Assembly: GCF_009711085.1 (NCBI RefSeq) | Contig: NZ_WMKA01000007.1 | Span: 62,001 to 126,000 of the forward strand | Source of the DNA: Cellulosimicrobium composti | Lineage (GTDB): Bacteria > Actinomycetota > Actinomycetes > Actinomycetales > Cellulomonadaceae | Direction of reading: 5' to 3' | Length of the DNA stretch: 64,000 bases | Shown here: positions 44,554 through 54,570 of the stretch, in pieces | How positions within the stretch are numbered: position 1 is the stretch's first letter | Layout of the letters: each line of letters opens with the position of its first letter | Program-made: the position numbers and the translations under genes | Notes under the pieces: generated by a model | What the model was told of the DNA's origin: nothing | The model's input: the letters and a program-made list of their open reading frames with translations, nothing else | The model's database searches: none

Positions 44554-46473
44554 TCACCGGCGCACGAGTCGCCGGACGCGGCGTACGACCGGGCCGGCGA
44601 GCTGGTCGAGCTCGCGCACGCGCATGAGCTTGAGGCCGCCCGCGTACACGAGGGTCATGACGACGCCGGCGACGCCCACGAGCACGACCGACTCCCACCA
44701 GGAGAGCCCGTAGATGCCGTCGGCGGCGTCGCCCGTCACGACCACGAACGCACGGAGCACGCCCCACCCGGCGACCGCGCTCACCGCGGCCGCGAGCACG
44801 GCCTTGACGTGCAGGCGCAGGATGCGGGCGCCGTCGAGCCCCTGGAGCGTCCGGCGCAGGCCGACGGTCCGCAGGGCGACGGCCACGACGTTGGACAGGC
44901 TCATCGCGAGGCCGATGCCCACGACCCAGAAGGGGGGCGTGAGGACCTGCGTCGCGAGCCACGACACGCCGACGAGCACGATCGTGCCCGGGACCTGGAT
45001 CCAGAAGACGGTCCTGCCGTCCTCGAACGCGTAGTAGACCCACTTCATGAGCACCATGCCGCCCAGCGGCACGAGGCCGAGCGCCATGGCGCGCAGCACC
45101 ATGGACACGGCCTCGCCCGACGCGGCGTCCACCGACGGGACGAGCAGCTTGGTGACGGGCAGCGCGAGGACCACGAGCACCGCCGTCGCGAACACCGTGA
45201 ACACGCCGACGGTCCGCACGCCGCGCGAGAGGTCGTGGCGCACCCGGGCGAGGTCGCCCGCGTGGGCCGCAGCGCTCATGCCGGTGAAGAGCGCGGTCGC
45301 GATCGACACGGTGACGAGGGAGTGCGGCAGCAGGTAGATCATGAGCGCCTGCGTGTACGCCGCGTTGCCGGCGACGGCCAGGGAGCCCGAGAACGCGTCG
45401 GGCGCGCCGATGACGAGGCCCGTGACGGCGCCGAGCGTCCCGGGGTCGTCCCGGTAGGGGCCGAACGTGCGGGCGAGCGCGGCGCGCGGCGCCTCGCTCG
45501 CGAAGCGCGTGGTGAACAGGACGCCGACCTGCTCGAGCAGCACGGCGGCGAACGTCCACAGGGCGACCTGGCCCGCGGAGCGCAGGCCGATGCCGCGCAG
45601 GCCGAACCGTACGTGCCAGCGGAACCCGGCCCGCCAGAGCGGCAGGACGAGGATGAGCGCCTGCGCGGCGACGCCGAGCGTCGCGGTCCCGGCGAGGAGG
45701 GTGATCTTCGTGGCGTCCCACTGCGTGAGGTCGTCGACGTTCCCCACCGCCGCCGGGCCGTAGAGCGCGATGAACGCGCCGAACCCGACGATCGACACGA
45801 CGTTGTTGAGGACCGGCGCCCACATGAACGGCCCGAACTGCCCGCGCGCGTTGAGCACCTGCCCGAGCAGCGTGTAGAGCCCGTAGAAGAACAGCTGCGG
45901 CGTGCACCAGAACGCGAACGCGACGGCCAGCGACGTCTGCGGTCCCGTCCATCCCGGCCCGGTGTACAGCGCGACGAGGATGCTCGACCCCGCCGTGAGC
46001 AGCGCCGAGAGCGCGAGGAGGATGACGCCGGACAGCGTGAGCAGCTTGTCGAGCCGCTCCTGCGTGTTGTGGGCGCGGTACGCGCGGACGATCTGCGGCA
46101 CGAGCACCGCGTTGAGGACGCCGCCCGCGAGGATCGCGAAGAGGACGTTGGGGATCTTGTTCGCGACGTCGAACGCGTCGGCGACCAGGCCGGTCGTCCC
46201 GATCGCCGCGACGAGCAGGACGTTGCGGACGAGGCCGAGGCCGCGCGAGACGAACGTGCCGGACGCCATGAGCGCGGACGACCGGCCCAGCCCGCCCTTG
46301 CGCGGCGCCGGGGCGTCGGTCGCGCCCGCCTCCGCGGTCTCGTCGGGGGTCCCGGGGGCGGCCGGGTCGCCCGGGAAGGCACCGGCGGGCACGGTCGTGT
46401 CGCGCGCGGTCCCGGGTCGGGGCCCGCGCCCCGCGCCGGTGGGACGCACGTGCCGCGGCTGGTCCGGGCTCAC
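44554..46473 (-). CDS. murJ: Lipid II flippase MurJ (MviN)
   Basis: A 639-residue MOP-superfamily transporter with about 14 transmembrane helices, flipping lipid II to the outer face. Recognisable segments are S-R-G-L-G-L-V-R-N, D-A-F-x-V-A-N-K-I-P-N and A-F-E-D-G-R-T-V-F. It has a variable N-terminal tail of about 55 residues. GTG at 46473 overlaps the DUF6049 stop as GTGA; a longer frame upstream lies inside that gene. It stands next to its pseudokinase partner. Confidence 0.95.
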   Translation of the reverse strand: MSPDQPRHVRPTGAGRGPRPGTARDTTVPAGAFPGDPAAPGTPDETAEAGATDAPAPRKGGLGRSSALMASGTFVSRGLGLVRNVLLVAAIGTTGLVADAFDVANKIPNVLFAILAGGVLNAVLVPQIVRAYRAHNTQERLDKLLTLSGVILLALSALLTAGSSILVALYTGPGWTGPQTSLAVAFAFWCTPQLFFYGLYTLLGQVLNARGQFGPFMWAPVLNNVVSIVGFGAFIALYGPAAVGNVDDLTQWDATKITLLAGTATLGVAAQALILVLPLWRAGFRWHVRFGLRGIGLRSAGQVALWTFAAVLLEQVGVLFTTRFASEAPRAALARTFGPYRDDPGTLGAVTGLVIGAPDAFSGSLAVAGNAAYTQALMIYLLPHSLVTVSIATALFTGMSAAAHAGDLARVRHDLSRGVRTVGVFTVFATAVLVVLALPVTKLLVPSVDAASGEAVSMVLRAMALGLVPLGGMVLMKWVYYAFEDGRTVFWIQVPGTIVLVGVSWLATQVLTPPFWVVGIGLAMSLSNVVAVALRTVGLRRTLQGLDGARILRLHVKAVLAAAVSAVAGWGVLRAFVVVTGDAADGIYGLSWWESVVLVGVAGVVMTLVYAGGLKLMRVRELDQLAGPVVRRVRRLVRR

Positions 46474-48941
46474 TCCGCGCGCCCCTCGTCGCGACGCGCG
46501 GGCCCGTCGGGGGCGGTGGCCGTCGCCATCGGCCCGGGCTCGGGCGACGTCGCGGCAGCCTGCCCGGGCGTGCCGGCCTCTCCGGGCGTGGCCGACGTCC
46601 CACCCTGCCCGGGCGCGGCGGGCTGGTCCACCGTGGCACCTGCCAGACGGCGCGGCGACCGCCCGCGCCGCACGGTGCGCCAGATCCCGGCGACGAGGGC
46701 GATCCCGAGGAGCACGGCCACCACGACCGTCCCCACGGACTCCCAGTCGGCGCGGACGCGCACCACGAACTCCTGCGGCTCCGCGACGCGCACCTGCGGC
46801 TGCGCCGCGCTCACGAGCTCGACCTCGACGGTGACGTTCCCGCTCCCGAACCCCTCGACCGGGACGCCGACGCTCGTCTCCGTGGCCACGAGGTCGCCGT
46901 CGTCGTCGCGCGTCGCCGCGGGGATGGTCACGGTCCGCCGCTCGGGCGCTCGCAGCCGGGGGTCGTCGGGGCGCAGCACGACCTGCACGGTCGCGTCCTG
47001 CTCGAGGGTGCTGCGCACGCGGACCGGGAGGTCCTCCTGCTCCGCGACGAAGAGGAACGGCGCGCGCGTCTGCACCGACAGGCTCTGCCGGACCGCGCCC
47101 GACCGCTGCTCGGCGTGCTGGACGGCGAGCACGCGCAAGGGCTCGGCCGCGCGGAACGCGACCGCCGTGGGTGTGACGAAACCGGGCTCGAGCGGGCTCG
47201 TGACCGTCGCCGGGTCGGCCACGACCGTCGCGAACGCCGCCAGGTCCGCCCGCGAGCGGTCGAGCGCGCGCAGCTGCGCCTCGGTGATCTCGCCCGCGCC
47301 CGGCACGTCCCGCGGCAGGGGCGTCCGCACGACGTCGGGCGGTACGGAGGCGAGGAGGTCGTCGACCGGGGCGAGGTCGACCCAGGGGGCCGACCGCAGC
47401 GCGTCGAGGCGCGCGGTGAAGAGGGAGGGCTCGGGGTCCCACGTGCGCGGCAGCGCGACGAGGACGTGGCGCTGCTCGGCGGGGCGCTCGCGCGCGATCA
47501 CCGCGGTCTCGGCGAGGACGCGCTGCGTCGCGCTCACGCCCGAGCCGTCGCCGGCCGAGAGCAGCGCCGTGAGCACCGGGTCGGCGACGAGCGCCGTGAC
47601 CGGCCCCGCGTCGGTGGCCACCTGCGCGACGCCCGAGGGGGTGTAGGTCAGCGACTCGTCGGGGACGAGCCCGCCCGGGCCGACGATCGTCGAGGTCGCG
47701 CCCGACGCCGCGGCGAGGGTCGTCGTCGCGAGGTCCGGCACCGCGTCGCCGGGCCAGGCGAGGTCGGTGCGCCACCCGGCCGTCAGGTCGCCGGGAACCG
47801 CGGAGCCCGTGGTGTCGCCCGTGCCCGTCGCGGACCCGTCCGTCCCGGCGTCCGCGTCCCCGCTGCCCGCGTCCCCCGCGGACGCGTCGTCCGACTCCTC
47901 GCCGGACCCGCCCGCCGAGTCGCCACCGCCCTCGTCGCCCGAGCCGTCCCCGGAGCCTGTCGTGGACCCGTCCTCGGCGTCCGTGGACGCGGGGTCCGAC
48001 GGCGGCGCCGGGAGCGGCGTCCCCTCGGGCAGGGGCAGGCCGGCGTGCGCGAACGCGGAGACGTCGGGGTCGTAGGCGCGCAGGGCGAACGTCGAGCGCC
48101 CCGCGGAGGCGGCCCGGACGTCGTCGGCCCACGCGGTCACCGCGGGGTCCTCGGAGCCCGCCGCGGCGGCGAGCAGCGCGGGGTCCGCGACCCACCCGAC
48201 CTCGGTCGCCTCCGCGGTCGCCGCGAGCAGGCGCCCGAGCCGGCCCTCGGCGCCGGTCGCCGCGGCGAGCGCGTCGTCGTACGCCGTCGGGTCGGGGTCG
48301 ACGGGCGGGCCCGTCATCGCCGCGACCACGCTGAGCCGGACGGGCGTCACGTCGCCCGACGGCGCCCACAGGACGAACGTGCGCTGGACCGCGAGCCGCG
48401 CGCCGGCGTCGGACACCGTGACGGACACGCCGCGCGGGCCCCACGAGCTCCCCGCGTTGAGGTTGAGCTCCGCGACCGGCACGGAGAGCGTGACGTCGGC
48501 GCTCGCGCCGGGGGCGAGCGGCCCGCCCAGGTCCTCGCTCGTGACACCGATGCCCACGCGCCCGTCGACCCCCGTCGTCGCCCAGCTCTCGAGCGCCGAG
48601 CGGGTCGCGAGCGCGCGCCCGTCGATGCCGAGCGCGACGGCGGGCGCCGCGAGCGTCTCGGCCGTCCCGTTGGTGACGCGCGCCGCCAGGGTCAGGGTGT
48701 CGCCCGGGGAGAGGCGGGTCGGCTGCAGCGAGGTCACCTCGACCGTCACCGCGTCGTCCGCCTCCTCCGCGGCACGTGGGACGGCGGCCGTGGCCGGCGC
48801 CGCCGCGACGCCGCCGAGGACCGCGCCTCCCACCACGACCAGCAGCACGACCAGGACGGCGAGGAGTCGCGCGGGCGGGGCGAGGAGCGGGACCGGCGCG
48901 GCGCCGCGAGGGCGCGCGCCGCTGCTGGGGGAGGGCGTCAT
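46470..48941 (-). CDS. DUF6049 family secreted/membrane protein
   Basis: An 823-residue protein with a signal/anchor sequence at about residues 28-52, a long extracytoplasmic region and a C-terminal transmembrane helix near residue 740-760 (V-V-V-A-V-L-L-G-I-A-L-V). The extracytoplasmic part has beta-rich repeats and a Gly/Asp/Ser-rich disordered stretch (about residues 310-380). It corresponds to Rv3909 between mutT4 and mviN in M. tuberculosis, of unknown function but consistently linked with MurJ. ATG overlaps the NUDIX stop as ATGA. Confidence 0.85.
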   Translation of the reverse strand: MTPSPSSGARPRGAAPVPLLAPPARLLAVLVVLLVVVGGAVLGGVAAAPATAAVPRAAEEADDAVTVEVTSLQPTRLSPGDTLTLAARVTNGTAETLAAPAVALGIDGRALATRSALESWATTGVDGRVGIGVTSEDLGGPLAPGASADVTLSVPVAELNLNAGSSWGPRGVSVTVSDAGARLAVQRTFVLWAPSGDVTPVRLSVVAAMTGPPVDPDPTAYDDALAAATGAEGRLGRLLAATAEATEVGWVADPALLAAAAGSEDPAVTAWADDVRAASAGRSTFALRAYDPDVSAFAHAGLPLPEGTPLPAPPSDPASTDAEDGSTTGSGDGSGDEGGGDSAGGSGEESDDASAGDAGSGDADAGTDGSATGTGDTTGSAVPGDLTAGWRTDLAWPGDAVPDLATTTLAAASGATSTIVGPGGLVPDESLTYTPSGVAQVATDAGPVTALVADPVLTALLSAGDGSGVSATQRVLAETAVIARERPAEQRHVLVALPRTWDPEPSLFTARLDALRSAPWVDLAPVDDLLASVPPDVVRTPLPRDVPGAGEITEAQLRALDRSRADLAAFATVVADPATVTSPLEPGFVTPTAVAFRAAEPLRVLAVQHAEQRSGAVRQSLSVQTRAPFLFVAEQEDLPVRVRSTLEQDATVQVVLRPDDPRLRAPERRTVTIPAATRDDDGDLVATETSVGVPVEGFGSGNVTVEVELVSAAQPQVRVAEPQEFVVRVRADWESVGTVVVAVLLGIALVAGIWRTVRRGRSPRRLAGATVDQPAAPGQGGTSATPGEAGTPGQAAATSPEPGPMATATAPDGPARRDEGRAE

Positions 48942-49657
48942 GAGTGGTCGGTCGAGCTCCGTGGGGCGGGCGGGGCCGGGCCGCCGCGGCCGTCGTGCGG
49001 ACGGCCGGGCGAGCGGACGATCGTCCGGGTCACCCTACTCTCGACCACCCCGTGGAACCGCGTCCGCCGGCCCTCGAGCACGCTGTGCGCGACGGCCGCG
49101 ATCCGCCGCTCGTTGGGGTACGCGAGCCGGTCCGGGAGATCCACGACCGGGACCCACGCGACGTCCTCCGCCTCGCCGTCCGGGTCGCCCTCCACCGTGA
49201 GGTAGCCGCCCGTCGCGCGCAGGAGGAAGTGGTGGACGACCTTGTGCACACGGCGGTCGTCGCCGGTGAACCAGTAGTCGATGACGCCGAGCGGCTCCTG
49301 CACCGCGCCCCGGATGCCCGTCTCCTCCGCGATCTCGCGGACCGCCGCCTCCTCCGGCGTCTCCTCGCCCTCGAGGTGCCCCTTCGGCAGGCACCACTCG
49401 AGACGACCGCCGCGGTTCCGCCGCGCGATGACCGCCGCGCACGGCTCGCCGCCCAGCACGGTGATGACGAGCCCGCCGGCCGAGACCTCGTCCACCACCG
49501 GCAGCGGCGCCGGAGCGGGGGCCGGTCGGGAGCGCGGGTCGATGCGCAGGGCGTGACCGCCCGGCGGGGCCGGCACCGGCGGGGAGTGCCCGGGCCCGCT
49601 GCCGCTCCCGCCCACCGGATCCCTCCGGGGGTCGTCGGCGCGCGCAGGGGTGGACAT
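48938..49657 (-). CDS. NUDIX hydrolase (MutT4-like)
   Basis: A 239-residue protein with a disordered N-terminus of about 55 residues and a Nudix box G-H-L-E-G-E-E-T-P-E-E-A-A-V-R-E-I-A-E-E followed by T-G-I, matching GX5EX7REUXEEXGU. It hydrolyses nucleoside-diphosphate-linked compounds; the MutT4 equivalent in mycobacteria is implicated in dNTP housekeeping. It is the first gene of the operon leading to murJ. ATG at 49657. Confidence 0.92.
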   Translation of the reverse strand: MSTPARADDPRRDPVGGSGSGPGHSPPVPAPPGGHALRIDPRSRPAPAPAPLPVVDEVSAGGLVITVLGGEPCAAVIARRNRGGRLEWCLPKGHLEGEETPEEAAVREIAEETGIRGAVQEPLGVIDYWFTGDDRRVHKVVHHFLLRATGGYLTVEGDPDGEAEDVAWVPVVDLPDRLAYPNERRIAAVAHSVLEGRRTRFHGVVESRVTRTIVRSPGRPHDGRGGPAPPAPRSSTDHS

Positions 49658-49739
49658 GTCCCAACTTTACCGAGTGCGGGACGCCCCTCCTGGGAGCCCG
49701 TCCCGGGCACGGGCGGCGCATCTGGCAGGCTTGGTTGCC

Positions 49740-51239
49740 GTGCCCCACCCTTCGTCCCCCCAGCCGACCCCTGCAGCGCTCGAGCTGCAGCGCCGGGCCC
49801 TCGCCGTGCTCGCCGAGATGGCGCCCGCGGCGATCGAGCTCGGCGAGGCGTTCCGCGCCGCCGGACACGAGCTCGCGCTCGTCGGCGGACCCGTCCGCGA
49901 CGCGTTCCTCGGCCGGGCCAGCAACGACCTCGACTTCGCGACGTCCGCGTCCCCCGACGAGAGCGAGGCGATCCTCGCGCGCTGGGGCGACGCGCACTGG
50001 GACATCGGCAAGGAGTTCGGCACCATCGGCGCCAAGCGGTTCGGCCGCAGCGGGCCGGGCGACGAGCTCGTCGTCGAGGTCACGACGTACCGCAGCGACG
50101 AGTACGACCCCGCGTCGCGCAAGCCCGTCGTCGCGTTCGGCGACACGCTCGAGGGCGACCTGTCGCGCCGCGACTTCACCGTCAACGCGATGGCCGTGCG
50201 CGTCCCCGACATGACGTTCGTCGACCCGTTCGACGGGCTCGGCGACCTCGCCCGGCGCGTGCTGCGCACCCCGATCGCCCCCGAGCGCTCGTTCGACGAC
50301 GACCCCCTGCGCATGATGCGCGCCGCGCGGTTCGCCGCCCAGCTCGGGTTCGACGTCGACGGCGGCACCCTCGCCGCGCTCGTCCTCATGACCGAGCGCA
50401 TCGAGATCGTGTCCGCCGAGCGCGTGCGCGACGAGCTCTCCAAGCTCCTGCTCGCGGCGTCGCCCCGCCGCGGCCTCGAGGTGCTCGTCGACACCGGCCT
50501 CGCCGACCACGTGCTGCCCGAGCTCCCCGCGCTCAAGCTCGAGATCGACGAGCACCACCGGCACAAGGACGTCTACGAGCACTCCCTCACCGTGCTCGAC
50601 CAGGCCATCGCCCAGGAGACCGGGCCCGACGGTGCGGTCCCCGCCCCCGACCTCGTGCTCCGCCTCGCCGCGCTCCTGCACGACGTCGGCAAGCCGCCGA
50701 CGCGCCGGTTCGAGGACGGCGGCGGCGTCAGCTTCCACCACCACGAGGTCGTCGGCGCCAAGATGGTCGCCAAGCGGCTCAAGGCGCTGCGGTACGACAA
50801 GCAGGTCGTCAAGGACGTCGCGCGCCTCGTCGAGCTCCACCTGCGGTTCCACGGCTACGGCGACGGCGCGTGGACCGACTCCGCCGTGCGCCGGTACGTG
50901 ACCGACGCCGGCCCGCTCCTCGAGCGCCTGCACCGCCTCACGCGGGCCGACTGCACGACGCGCAACCGGCGCAAGGCCCAGCGCCTGCGGGAGTCCTACG
51001 ACGACCTCGAGCGCCGCATCGCCGACCTCCAGGCCAAGGAGGAGCTCGACGCCGTCCGCCCCGACCTCGACGGGCAGCAGATCATGGCGATCCTCGGGAT
51101 CCGGCCCGGCCCGGTCGTCGGGCGCGCGTACAAGCACCTGCTCGAGCTGCGCCTCGACCGGGGCCCCGTCGACGAGGAGACGGCGCGAGCGGACCTGCTG
51201 CGGTGGTGGGGGGAGCAGCCGGAGTCGTCGGCGTCCTGA
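49740..51239 (+). CDS. CCA tRNA nucleotidyltransferase / poly(A)polymerase family (PcnA)
   Basis: A 499-residue class II nucleotidyltransferase. The catalytic motif is V-G-G-P-V-R-D-A-F-L-G and D-L-D-F-A-T, followed by R-R-D-F-T-V-N-A-M and a C-terminal HD domain (L-L-H-D-V-G-K-P). It would add CCA to tRNAs (tRNA-Ile here lacks an encoded CCA). GTG at 49740 is chosen, as it lacks a ribosome-binding site but sits just after a CAGGCTT -10-like box, suggesting a leaderless mRNA. An ATG at 49650 overlaps the NUDIX start region and is less likely. Confidence 0.9.
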   Translation: MPHPSSPQPTPAALELQRRALAVLAEMAPAAIELGEAFRAAGHELALVGGPVRDAFLGRASNDLDFATSASPDESEAILARWGDAHWDIGKEFGTIGAKRFGRSGPGDELVVEVTTYRSDEYDPASRKPVVAFGDTLEGDLSRRDFTVNAMAVRVPDMTFVDPFDGLGDLARRVLRTPIAPERSFDDDPLRMMRAARFAAQLGFDVDGGTLAALVLMTERIEIVSAERVRDELSKLLLAASPRRGLEVLVDTGLADHVLPELPALKLEIDEHHRHKDVYEHSLTVLDQAIAQETGPDGAVPAPDLVLRLAALLHDVGKPPTRRFEDGGGVSFHHHEVVGAKMVAKRLKALRYDKQVVKDVARLVELHLRFHGYGDGAWTDSAVRRYVTDAGPLLERLHRLTRADCTTRNRRKAQRLRESYDDLERRIADLQAKEELDAVRPDLDGQQIMAILGIRPGPVVGRAYKHLLELRLDRGPVDEETARADLLRWWGEQPESSAS

Positions 51240-51315
51240 GCCCGTCCCGCGTCGGCTCCCGACTCGCCGTCGTCCCGCCCGTCCCCCGGGGCGTCCCGCG
51301 CGTGGAGCGACGAGG

Positions 51316-51373
51316 CGTTCCCTGGACAGGGAACGGCACGGGTGCCGTGATCCGGTGATCACGGCACCCGTGC
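51316..51373. terminator. Tandem hairpins between tRNA nucleotidyltransferase and MFS gene
   Basis: Hairpin one has 8-bp arms (51316-51323 with 51328-51335). Hairpin two has 17-bp perfect arms (51336-51352 with 51357-51373) and a 4-nt loop. They sit between two convergent genes. Confidence 0.9.
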
Positions 51374-51390
51374 GATGCGGCGGGCTCGGG

Positions 51391-52929
51391 TCAGGCGTCG
51401 TCGGTCGCGACGGCGGCCTCGACCGGGGCCGAGTCGGCCGGGACGTCCGCGGTGGTGGCTTCTGCCGGGCCGTGGCCCGGGCCGTGCGGCTGGGCCGGGG
51501 AGCGGCGCAGCAGGAACGACAGGCCGACGGCCACGAGCATGACCGCCGTGCCCCACACGAACGCGTCGCCGACGCCCTCGGCGAGCGCGACCCGCGGGGA
51601 CGCGCCGGCGTCGGCGTACGCGAGGGAGCGCGTCGTCATGACGGCGACGAACATCGCCGTGCCCGCGGCGCCCGCGAGCTGCTGCACGGTGCCGATCGAC
51701 GCCGAGCCGTGCGAGTACTGGTGCGGAGCCAGCGCCGACAGGGCGGACGTGAACAGCGGCGTGAACATGAACGCGAGGCCCAGGCTCAGCGTGACGTGGA
51801 GCGCCAGGACGAACCACGGCGAAGACGTCGCGTGGATCGTCGTGAACGCGGCGAGCGCGACCGCGACGACGCTCACGCCCGGGATGACGAGCGGGCGCGG
51901 GCCCACGCGGTCGTAGAGCCGCCCGACCGTCGGGCCGAGCAGACCCATGAGCAGCCCGCCGGGCAGCACGATGAGCCCGGTCGCGAGCGGCTCCAGACCC
52001 ATCGCGTCCTGCAGGAACAGCGGCAGGAGGATCAGCGAGCCGAACATCGCGACCATGCCGACGGCCATGATGCCGAGCGGCACGCTGAACCCGCGCTGCG
52101 TGAAGACCCGCAGGTCGAGCAGCGCCCGGTTCTCGCGCTGGAGCACGAGCTGGCGCCAGACGAACGCGCCGAGCGCGAGCGCGCCGAACGCGATCGGGAC
52201 CGCCGGCGGGACGACCGGCGTGTGCCGCGCCGCCTCGCCGATGCTCGACAGGCCGTACACGAGGCCGCCGAATGCGAATGCGGCCAGGACGAGCGAGAAC
52301 GGGTCCAGGCGGGAGTGTGTACGGTCGGCGACGTCCCGGATGTACAGGAATCCGAGCAGCAGCGCGACGAGCGCGATCGGCAGCACGATTCCGAACACCC
52401 AGCGCCAGCTCAGCGAGTTGAGGATGAGCCCCGACAGCGACGGGCCGAGGGCCGGGGCGGCCGCCATGACGATCGAGATGTTGCCCATGATCTTGCCGCG
52501 GATCGACGGCGGCACGAGCGTCATGATCGTCGTCATGAGCAGCGGCATCATGACCGCCGTGCCCGACGCCTGCACCACGCGGCCGACGAGCAGCCACGCG
52601 AAGCCGGGTGACACCGCGGCGAGGAGCGTGCCCGCGCTGAACAGCGACATCGCGAGCAGGTAGGCGCCGCGCGTCCCGAGGCGCTGCAGCAGGAAGCCGG
52701 TCGCCGGGATGACGACCGCCATGGTGAGCATGAACGCCGTCGTGAGCCACTGGCCCGTGCTCGCCGTGATGCCGAGGTCCGCCATGAGCGGCGCGAGCGC
52801 GACGCTCATCGTCGTCTCGTTGAGGATGACGACGAACGCGGAGCCCAGGAGCAGGGCGATGACGAGGAAGTCGGCACGGGGGAGCCGGTCGACCGGCGTC
52901 GAGGTGTCGTGGGTGGAGGGGGCTGTCAC
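51391..52929 (-). CDS. MFS drug:proton antiporter, DHA2 family
   Basis: A 512-residue protein with 14 hydrophobic helices. Helix 1 has I-L-N-E-T-T-M-S-V-A-L, and the DHA2 motif G-x-x-x-G-P-x-x-G appears in helix 5 (A-P-A-L-G-P-S-L-S-G). The tail is Ala/Glu-rich. It probably exports toxic compounds. GTG at 52929 follows GGAGAC. Its neighbours give no substrate clue. Confidence 0.87.
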   Translation of the reverse strand: MTAPSTHDTSTPVDRLPRADFLVIALLLGSAFVVILNETTMSVALAPLMADLGITASTGQWLTTAFMLTMAVVIPATGFLLQRLGTRGAYLLAMSLFSAGTLLAAVSPGFAWLLVGRVVQASGTAVMMPLLMTTIMTLVPPSIRGKIMGNISIVMAAAPALGPSLSGLILNSLSWRWVFGIVLPIALVALLLGFLYIRDVADRTHSRLDPFSLVLAAFAFGGLVYGLSSIGEAARHTPVVPPAVPIAFGALALGAFVWRQLVLQRENRALLDLRVFTQRGFSVPLGIMAVGMVAMFGSLILLPLFLQDAMGLEPLATGLIVLPGGLLMGLLGPTVGRLYDRVGPRPLVIPGVSVVAVALAAFTTIHATSSPWFVLALHVTLSLGLAFMFTPLFTSALSALAPHQYSHGSASIGTVQQLAGAAGTAMFVAVMTTRSLAYADAGASPRVALAEGVGDAFVWGTAVMLVAVGLSFLLRRSPAQPHGPGHGPAEATTADVPADSAPVEAAVATDDA

Positions 52930-53238
52930 GGGGTCTCCGCTCGCGTCGGTGGCGGCCCGGGCCCGTGTCGGACCCGGTCGGGGGCAAGGTGGGCTGCGCG
53001 GGGGCAGCACGGGGTCGCGTGCGCTGCACGCGACGACGGTGTCTGTTCTCGGTCGACGGGCCGCAGGAGTCGGCGGGCCCGGGGACGGTGCGTGCGGCGT
53101 CGGCCACGACGATCCGTACCCTGTACGACCACTCGACATCCTGCGTTATTCCCGGCCCCTCTGACGACCCCTTTTCCGGGTGGAAGTCATCGGTTCCGCG
53201 GCGGGCGGAATCCGGCGCGACGGACGCCGGGCGGAGCG
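52930..53238. promoter_or_regulatory. Intergenic region between two MFS genes
   Basis: These 309 bases hold no gene. A dyad CGTAC-N3-GTACG at 53115-53127 lies about 190 bases upstream of the first MFS start and might be an operator for an unlinked regulator. No clear promoter was read. Confidence 0.4.
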
Positions 53239-54570
53239 TCAGGCGACGGTCGTGCCCGGGGTCGGCGCGGCGTCGGGCACGGCGTCCCCCTCGACCTCCG
53301 CCGGGGTGCGGGCCCCGCGCAGCCACAGCACCGCCGCCGTCGCGACGTACGCGACCGCGAGGGCGACGAACACCGGCCGCGACCAGCCCGTGTCCGGGAG
53401 CGTGAACGCGGCGAGCGCCGCCGCGCCGACGAAGGCCGCGTTGTACAGGACGTCGTAGAACGCGAACGCACGACCCCGGAACGCGTCGCCCGTGTCGCGC
53501 TGCACGATCGTGTCCACCGCGATCTTCGTGCCCTGCGCCGCCAGGCCCAGCAGCGCCGCCGCCGTGTAGACCACGGCCCGCTCCGGCGTCGTCACGAGCA
53601 GCAGCTGGCTCGCCGCCGCGAGCAGCAGCATGATCGCGATCCACGCCTGCGGACCCGTGTAGCGCGACAGGACAGGCGTCAGCACAGCGGCCCCCGCGCC
53701 CCCGACGCCCGTGAGCCCGACGACGAGCCCGAACGTCACGAAGCCCGCGTCCTGGTCGCCCGGGTTGAGGAGGTTGCGCGACATGAGGATCGACGCGATG
53801 AACACCACGCCGTAGAGGAACCGGTGCGTCGCCATCGCGAGCAGCGCCTGCCCCGGGGTGCGTCGCGCCACGAGGTACCGGGCGCCGTCGACCAGACCGC
53901 GCGCGACCCGGGCGATCTCGGAGCGGATCGCCGACTCCGCCGGCCGCTCCGGCCCGAGCTGCGTGCGCCCCAGCCGCAGCGCGAGCAACGACGCCACGCC
54001 GAACACCACCGCCGCGCACACCAGCGCGGACGAGTCCTTGACCCGACCCGGGTCGAACGCGAGCCCGAGCACCACGCCGACGCCGCCGCCCACGAACGCC
54101 GCGCCCGCCCCGAGCGTCGGCGTCAGGGCGTTCGCCGTGAGGAGCAGCGGGCCGTCCACCACGCGCGGCAGACCCGCGGACAGCCCCGCCAGGAGGAACC
54201 GGTTGACCGACAGCGCCGCCAGACCGAGCGCGTAGATCCACGCGCTCACCCCGCCCGTGAGCATGAGCGCCGCCATGCCCAGCGTGATCACCACCCGCAC
54301 CGCGTTGCCCCACGCGAGCACCTGCCGCCGCTGCCAGCGGTCGAGGAAGACGCCCGCGAACGGACCGACGATCGTGAACGGCGCGAGCATCACCGCGAAC
54401 GCACCCGCGATCGCCGCGGCCGTCCCCTGCGACTCGGGGGAGAAGAACAGCAGCGACGCCAGGCCGACCTGGAACATGCCGTCGCCGGCCTGCGACACGA
54501 GCCGGACCGCGAACAGCCTGCGGAAGCCGCTCAGGCGCAGCAGCGCCCGCAGCTCGGAGATCACACCCAC
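53239..54570 (-). CDS. MFS transporter (12-helix type)
   Basis: A 443-residue protein with about 12 hydrophobic helices and the motif F-L-D-R-W-Q-R-R between helices 2 and 3, which fits a typical permease. Homologues stand beside ino1/padR in other actinobacteria. Substrate unknown. The GTG at 54570 begins G-V-I-S-E-L-R; a second GTG two codons later is possible. Confidence 0.85.
   Translation of the reverse strand: MGVISELRALLRLSGFRRLFAVRLVSQAGDGMFQVGLASLLFFSPESQGTAAAIAGAFAVMLAPFTIVGPFAGVFLDRWQRRQVLAWGNAVRVVITLGMAALMLTGGVSAWIYALGLAALSVNRFLLAGLSAGLPRVVDGPLLLTANALTPTLGAGAAFVGGGVGVVLGLAFDPGRVKDSSALVCAAVVFGVASLLALRLGRTQLGPERPAESAIRSEIARVARGLVDGARYLVARRTPGQALLAMATHRFLYGVVFIASILMSRNLLNPGDQDAGFVTFGLVVGLTGVGGAGAAVLTPVLSRYTGPQAWIAIMLLLAAASQLLLVTTPERAVVYTAAALLGLAAQGTKIAVDTIVQRDTGDAFRGRAFAFYDVLYNAAFVGAAALAAFTLPDTGWSRPVFVALAVAYVATAAVLWLRGARTPAEVEGDAVPDAAPTPGTTVA

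Noticed and set aside
44236..47646. Long plus-strand open frame over murJ and DUF6049
   Set aside because: Antisense to well-supported genes, with His/Arg/Glu-rich composition typical of GC-driven shadow frames.
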